Shown in pieces: positions 62,222 to 64,000 of a DNA stretch of 64,000 nt. This DNA is from Methylotenera_A sp036676175. Lineage in GTDB: Bacteria; Pseudomonadota; Gammaproteobacteria; Burkholderiales; Methylophilaceae. The position numbers were made by a program, and so were the translations under genes. The DNA is taken from contig JAKFDL010000003.1 of NCBI GenBank assembly GCA_036676175.1, forward strand, positions 1 to 64,000, read 5' to 3'. Under the pieces are notes generated by a model that saw nothing but the letters and a program-made list of their open reading frames with translations, ran no database searches and was not told the origin of the DNA. How positions within the stretch are numbered: position 1 is the first letter of the stretch; each line of letters opens with the position of its first letter.

Positions 62222-63676
62222 TTATGCTTCGTCCAAATCAAAATCCATTGGAAGTATCACGCGGGTTAATACGCCTTTACCCGGTTCACTGACTATTTCA
62301 ATATGCCCGCCAATCGCTAATACACGATGTTTCATACCAGACAAGCCATGTGTGTTGCCATTTAAGGCTTTCAAATCCATACCAACACCATCATCTTCGA
62401 TTTCTAATTTAATATGCTGTGAATCAATAATCATATCTACCGAAACTTTAGTAGCTTTAGCATATTTATTGGCGTTATTCAGCGTTTCTTGCACAATGCG
62501 ATAAATCACCAAACTAAGGGTTTCATTGAGTTTGGTATTTTCATCTGGCAAGTTTAAGGTCAATTGCCACTGATTACGTTCAGCAGCGTCATTAATTAAT
62601 GATTGCAGGGCCGGCCAAAAGCCAAATGTTGTCAAAATAGAAGGATGTAACTCTTGCACGATATTGCGTTTATATTCAATACCTTGATCAAGATATGCAC
62701 TGCTTTTTCGGAGCTTAGTCGCAATTTCTTTAGCAATATCAAGGTCCATATCTTTTGTTTTTTTAATGACCCAGGCTATATCCATCTTGGTTGCCGTAAA
62801 TATAGAGCCTAATTCATCATGCAACTCACGTGCAAGCTTTTGTCTTTCACGCTCTACATCCGCCTGGTAATCGAAAGCTAAACTTCGCAATAACTTTGTT
62901 TGTTCTTTTAGCTTTTCTTCATAAAAGACATTTTCCTGTAACACCCGTCGCTGCAACTCACTTTTTATTTTTAATTCTTTTAATAGCTGCCTAATCACCA
63001 ACACTACAAGACATATCAGGATTAAGGCGCCAGCGACAATTGACATACGTGCAATTGCAATTGTTTTTTGCCTTTTTAACTCCTTTTCAGCTAATTTTTC
63101 GTGCTGACTCTTAATAACGAAATCGGTGTAATCCATGAAGCGCTTCATTTCCACCAAGCCTTCATCTAAGTTCATCACTTGCTTCGCTTCTTGTGGCTTA
63201 CCGGTCTTAATTAAATTGAGTGTCACTTTCATTTCTGCAGCTTTTGCTTCCAAACTTGCAGAAATGGCCTTTAACCATTCCCTTCCTTCCACCTGCTCTT
63301 TGCAGGTCGAGGTGCGTATAATTAACATTTCAATTTTATCGATATCTTCTCTGGCATCATTCATCGCTTTATTGAACGGCTCAAAATATGCCTCTCTTTT
63401 TGTATACAAATAACCGCGCTGGGCACTCTCAGCTTTGTATAGATTCGTTTTAAGGTCGTGCAACATCATAATATTGGTCCTGATATGTCCAATCATGATG
63501 CCTTGGCGATCAAGCGATTGTATCCAGCTATCGCTGTAAATCACCGAGAGCATGGTGATGACCAAGGCCATACCCAACATAGAGATGGTGCGGCCCCCTA
63601 ATAAAGCAACAAGCTTCTCAAACCAGCGCCATAACAAGTCCGGTGAGTTTTTTATAAATTGCCAAATCTGGTTCAA
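62222..63676 (-). CDS. CHASE3-domain sensor histidine kinase (NarX-type HisKA_3)
   Basis: 484 residues. Membrane helix 1 (about 30-48) and helix 2 (208-229) enclose a helical CHASE3-like periplasmic sensor (KTNLYKAESAQRGYLYTK). A coiled-coil linker leads to the HisKA_3 dimerisation region with the phospho-acceptor His286 in LARELHDELG and an HATPase_c domain (ETLNNANKYAKAT, EIEDDGVGMD, HGLSGMKHRV). This class phosphorylates LuxR/NarL-type response regulators; none is in the window, so the partner is outside or elsewhere. Divergent from the DUF1328 gene. Confidence 0.93.
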   Translation of the reverse strand: MNQIWQFIKNSPDLLWRWFEKLVALLGGRTISMLGMALVITMLSVIYSDSWIQSLDRQGIMIGHIRTNIMMLHDLKTNLYKAESAQRGYLYTKREAYFEPFNKAMNDAREDIDKIEMLIIRTSTCKEQVEGREWLKAISASLEAKAAEMKVTLNLIKTGKPQEAKQVMNLDEGLVEMKRFMDYTDFVIKSQHEKLAEKELKRQKTIAIARMSIVAGALILICLVVLVIRQLLKELKIKSELQRRVLQENVFYEEKLKEQTKLLRSLAFDYQADVERERQKLARELHDELGSIFTATKMDIAWVIKKTKDMDLDIAKEIATKLRKSSAYLDQGIEYKRNIVQELHPSILTTFGFWPALQSLINDAAERNQWQLTLNLPDENTKLNETLSLVIYRIVQETLNNANKYAKATKVSVDMIIDSQHIKLEIEDDGVGMDLKALNGNTHGLSGMKHRVLAIGGHIEIVSEPGKGVLTRVILPMDFDLDEA

Positions 63677-63777
63677 TTGTTGTCGTCACTTTCTTACATC
63701 AAAATAAGAGGATACCTGCTTAAAGCATTAGCTAATCATTTGCACACTAGGGGCTTGGATTAGCAAAAGGATTCAAC

Positions 63778-63951
63778 ATGTTGTATTACGCCCTGCTTTT
63801 TTTCGTAATTGCCATTATTGCTGGCTTGCTGGGATTTAAAGATGTTGAATCTGGCGCTAATAAAATCGCTAGATTTTTCTTTTTCCTTTTTATAATCCTA
63901 GCATTATTTGTGGTTGCTGCAATCGTTTTTGGTATCAACATAGCTTTCTAA
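63778..63951 (+). CDS. DUF1328 small membrane protein
   Basis: 57 residues, beginning MLYYALLFFVIAIIAGLLGF and containing two hydrophobic helices around a short polar KDVESGANKIA turn. This is the DUF1328/YtjA pattern. AAAAGG precedes the ATG by 7 bases. Such peptides are often induced by stress and found near CsbD, BON and CHASE3-kinase genes, as here. Function unknown. Confidence 0.88.
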   Translation: MLYYALLFFVIAIIAGLLGFKDVESGANKIARFFFFLFIILALFVVAAIVFGINIAF

Positions 63952-64000
63952 CCATGCTTTGTAAGCCTATTCCTACAGCAGTATCGGAAAAAGGTGGCTA

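Noticed and set aside
1..64000. CRISPR arrays, tRNA or rRNA genes, insertion sequences, prophage, toxin-antitoxin pairs
   Set aside because: I looked for regularly spaced repeats, tRNA-like cloverleaf ends, transposase and integrase motifs and small two-gene toxin units and found none that hold up.

Overview
The window is a gene-dense bacterial chromosome segment with no rRNA, tRNA, CRISPR array, transposase or prophage that I can see. Gene content and order point to a betaproteobacterium, most likely a Methylophilaceae member (Methylotenera-like). The grounds are an EF-P with Arg32 next to EarP, the order yhdP / nitrilase / tldD, an AddAB-like pair of the betaproteobacterial 'probable DNA repair' type, moderate GC and AT-rich spacers. 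The family assignment is an inference; no methylotrophy gene lies in the window.

Layout. 1-3.1 kb: 3' end of an acetyl-CoA synthetase with a 51-bp internal tandem duplication, msrB, the only long gene-poor stretch (1503-2127), and an acyltransferase. 3.2-9.0 kb: prfC, two unknown proteins, a lipoprotein esterase and the ABC-F gene yheS. 9.2-17.7 kb: the envelope/peptidase cluster yhdP-nitrilase-tldD, a shared terminator, then efp, earP and a small membrane protein on the other strand. 17.8-19.7 kb: a compact metal-handling cassette (MerT-like, HMA/MerP-like, outer-membrane barrel, Cys/His/Met-rich secreted protein), the best candidate here for a poorly described system. 19.7-31 kb: greB, an AddB/AddA-like nuclease-helicase pair, dedA and mfd. 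31-42 kb: housekeeping genes rpiA, mltF, serS, rarA, lolA, ftsK, dps, trxB, pirin and an Smr protein. 42.4-50.4 kb: two parallel small-enzyme stress cassettes, one under a TetR repressor with clear double operators and one beside a LysR regulator, flanking an ABC exporter and ispF-ispD. 50.5-57.3 kb: amtB with a readable sigma-54/NtrC promoter, an unknown gene, DUF3301, gluQ, a TonB-dependent siderophore receptor and hslO. 57.3-64 kb: an orphan pilin, an rRNA methyltransferase, rsuA with a possible leaderless start, a MazG-like protein, lipocalin, two tandem EF-hand/BON proteins, a CHASE3 histidine kinase and a DUF1328 peptide.

How the genes work together. EarP and EF-P form a translation-rescue pair. 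AddA/AddB-like, Mfd, RarA and FtsK deal with DNA repair and segregation. LolA, YhdP, MltF, Blc, DedA and the EF-hand/BON proteins serve the envelope. MsrB, Dps, TrxB, Hsp33, pirin and the two flavin-type cassettes suggest strong redox-stress management. AmtB with NtrC boxes shows nitrogen control, and the TonB receptor shows iron acquisition. Gene starts were adjusted where a Shine-Dalgarno sequence, signal peptide or neighbouring gene overlap argued against the longest reading frame. All domain and family calls rest on motif recognition by eye; no database search was run.
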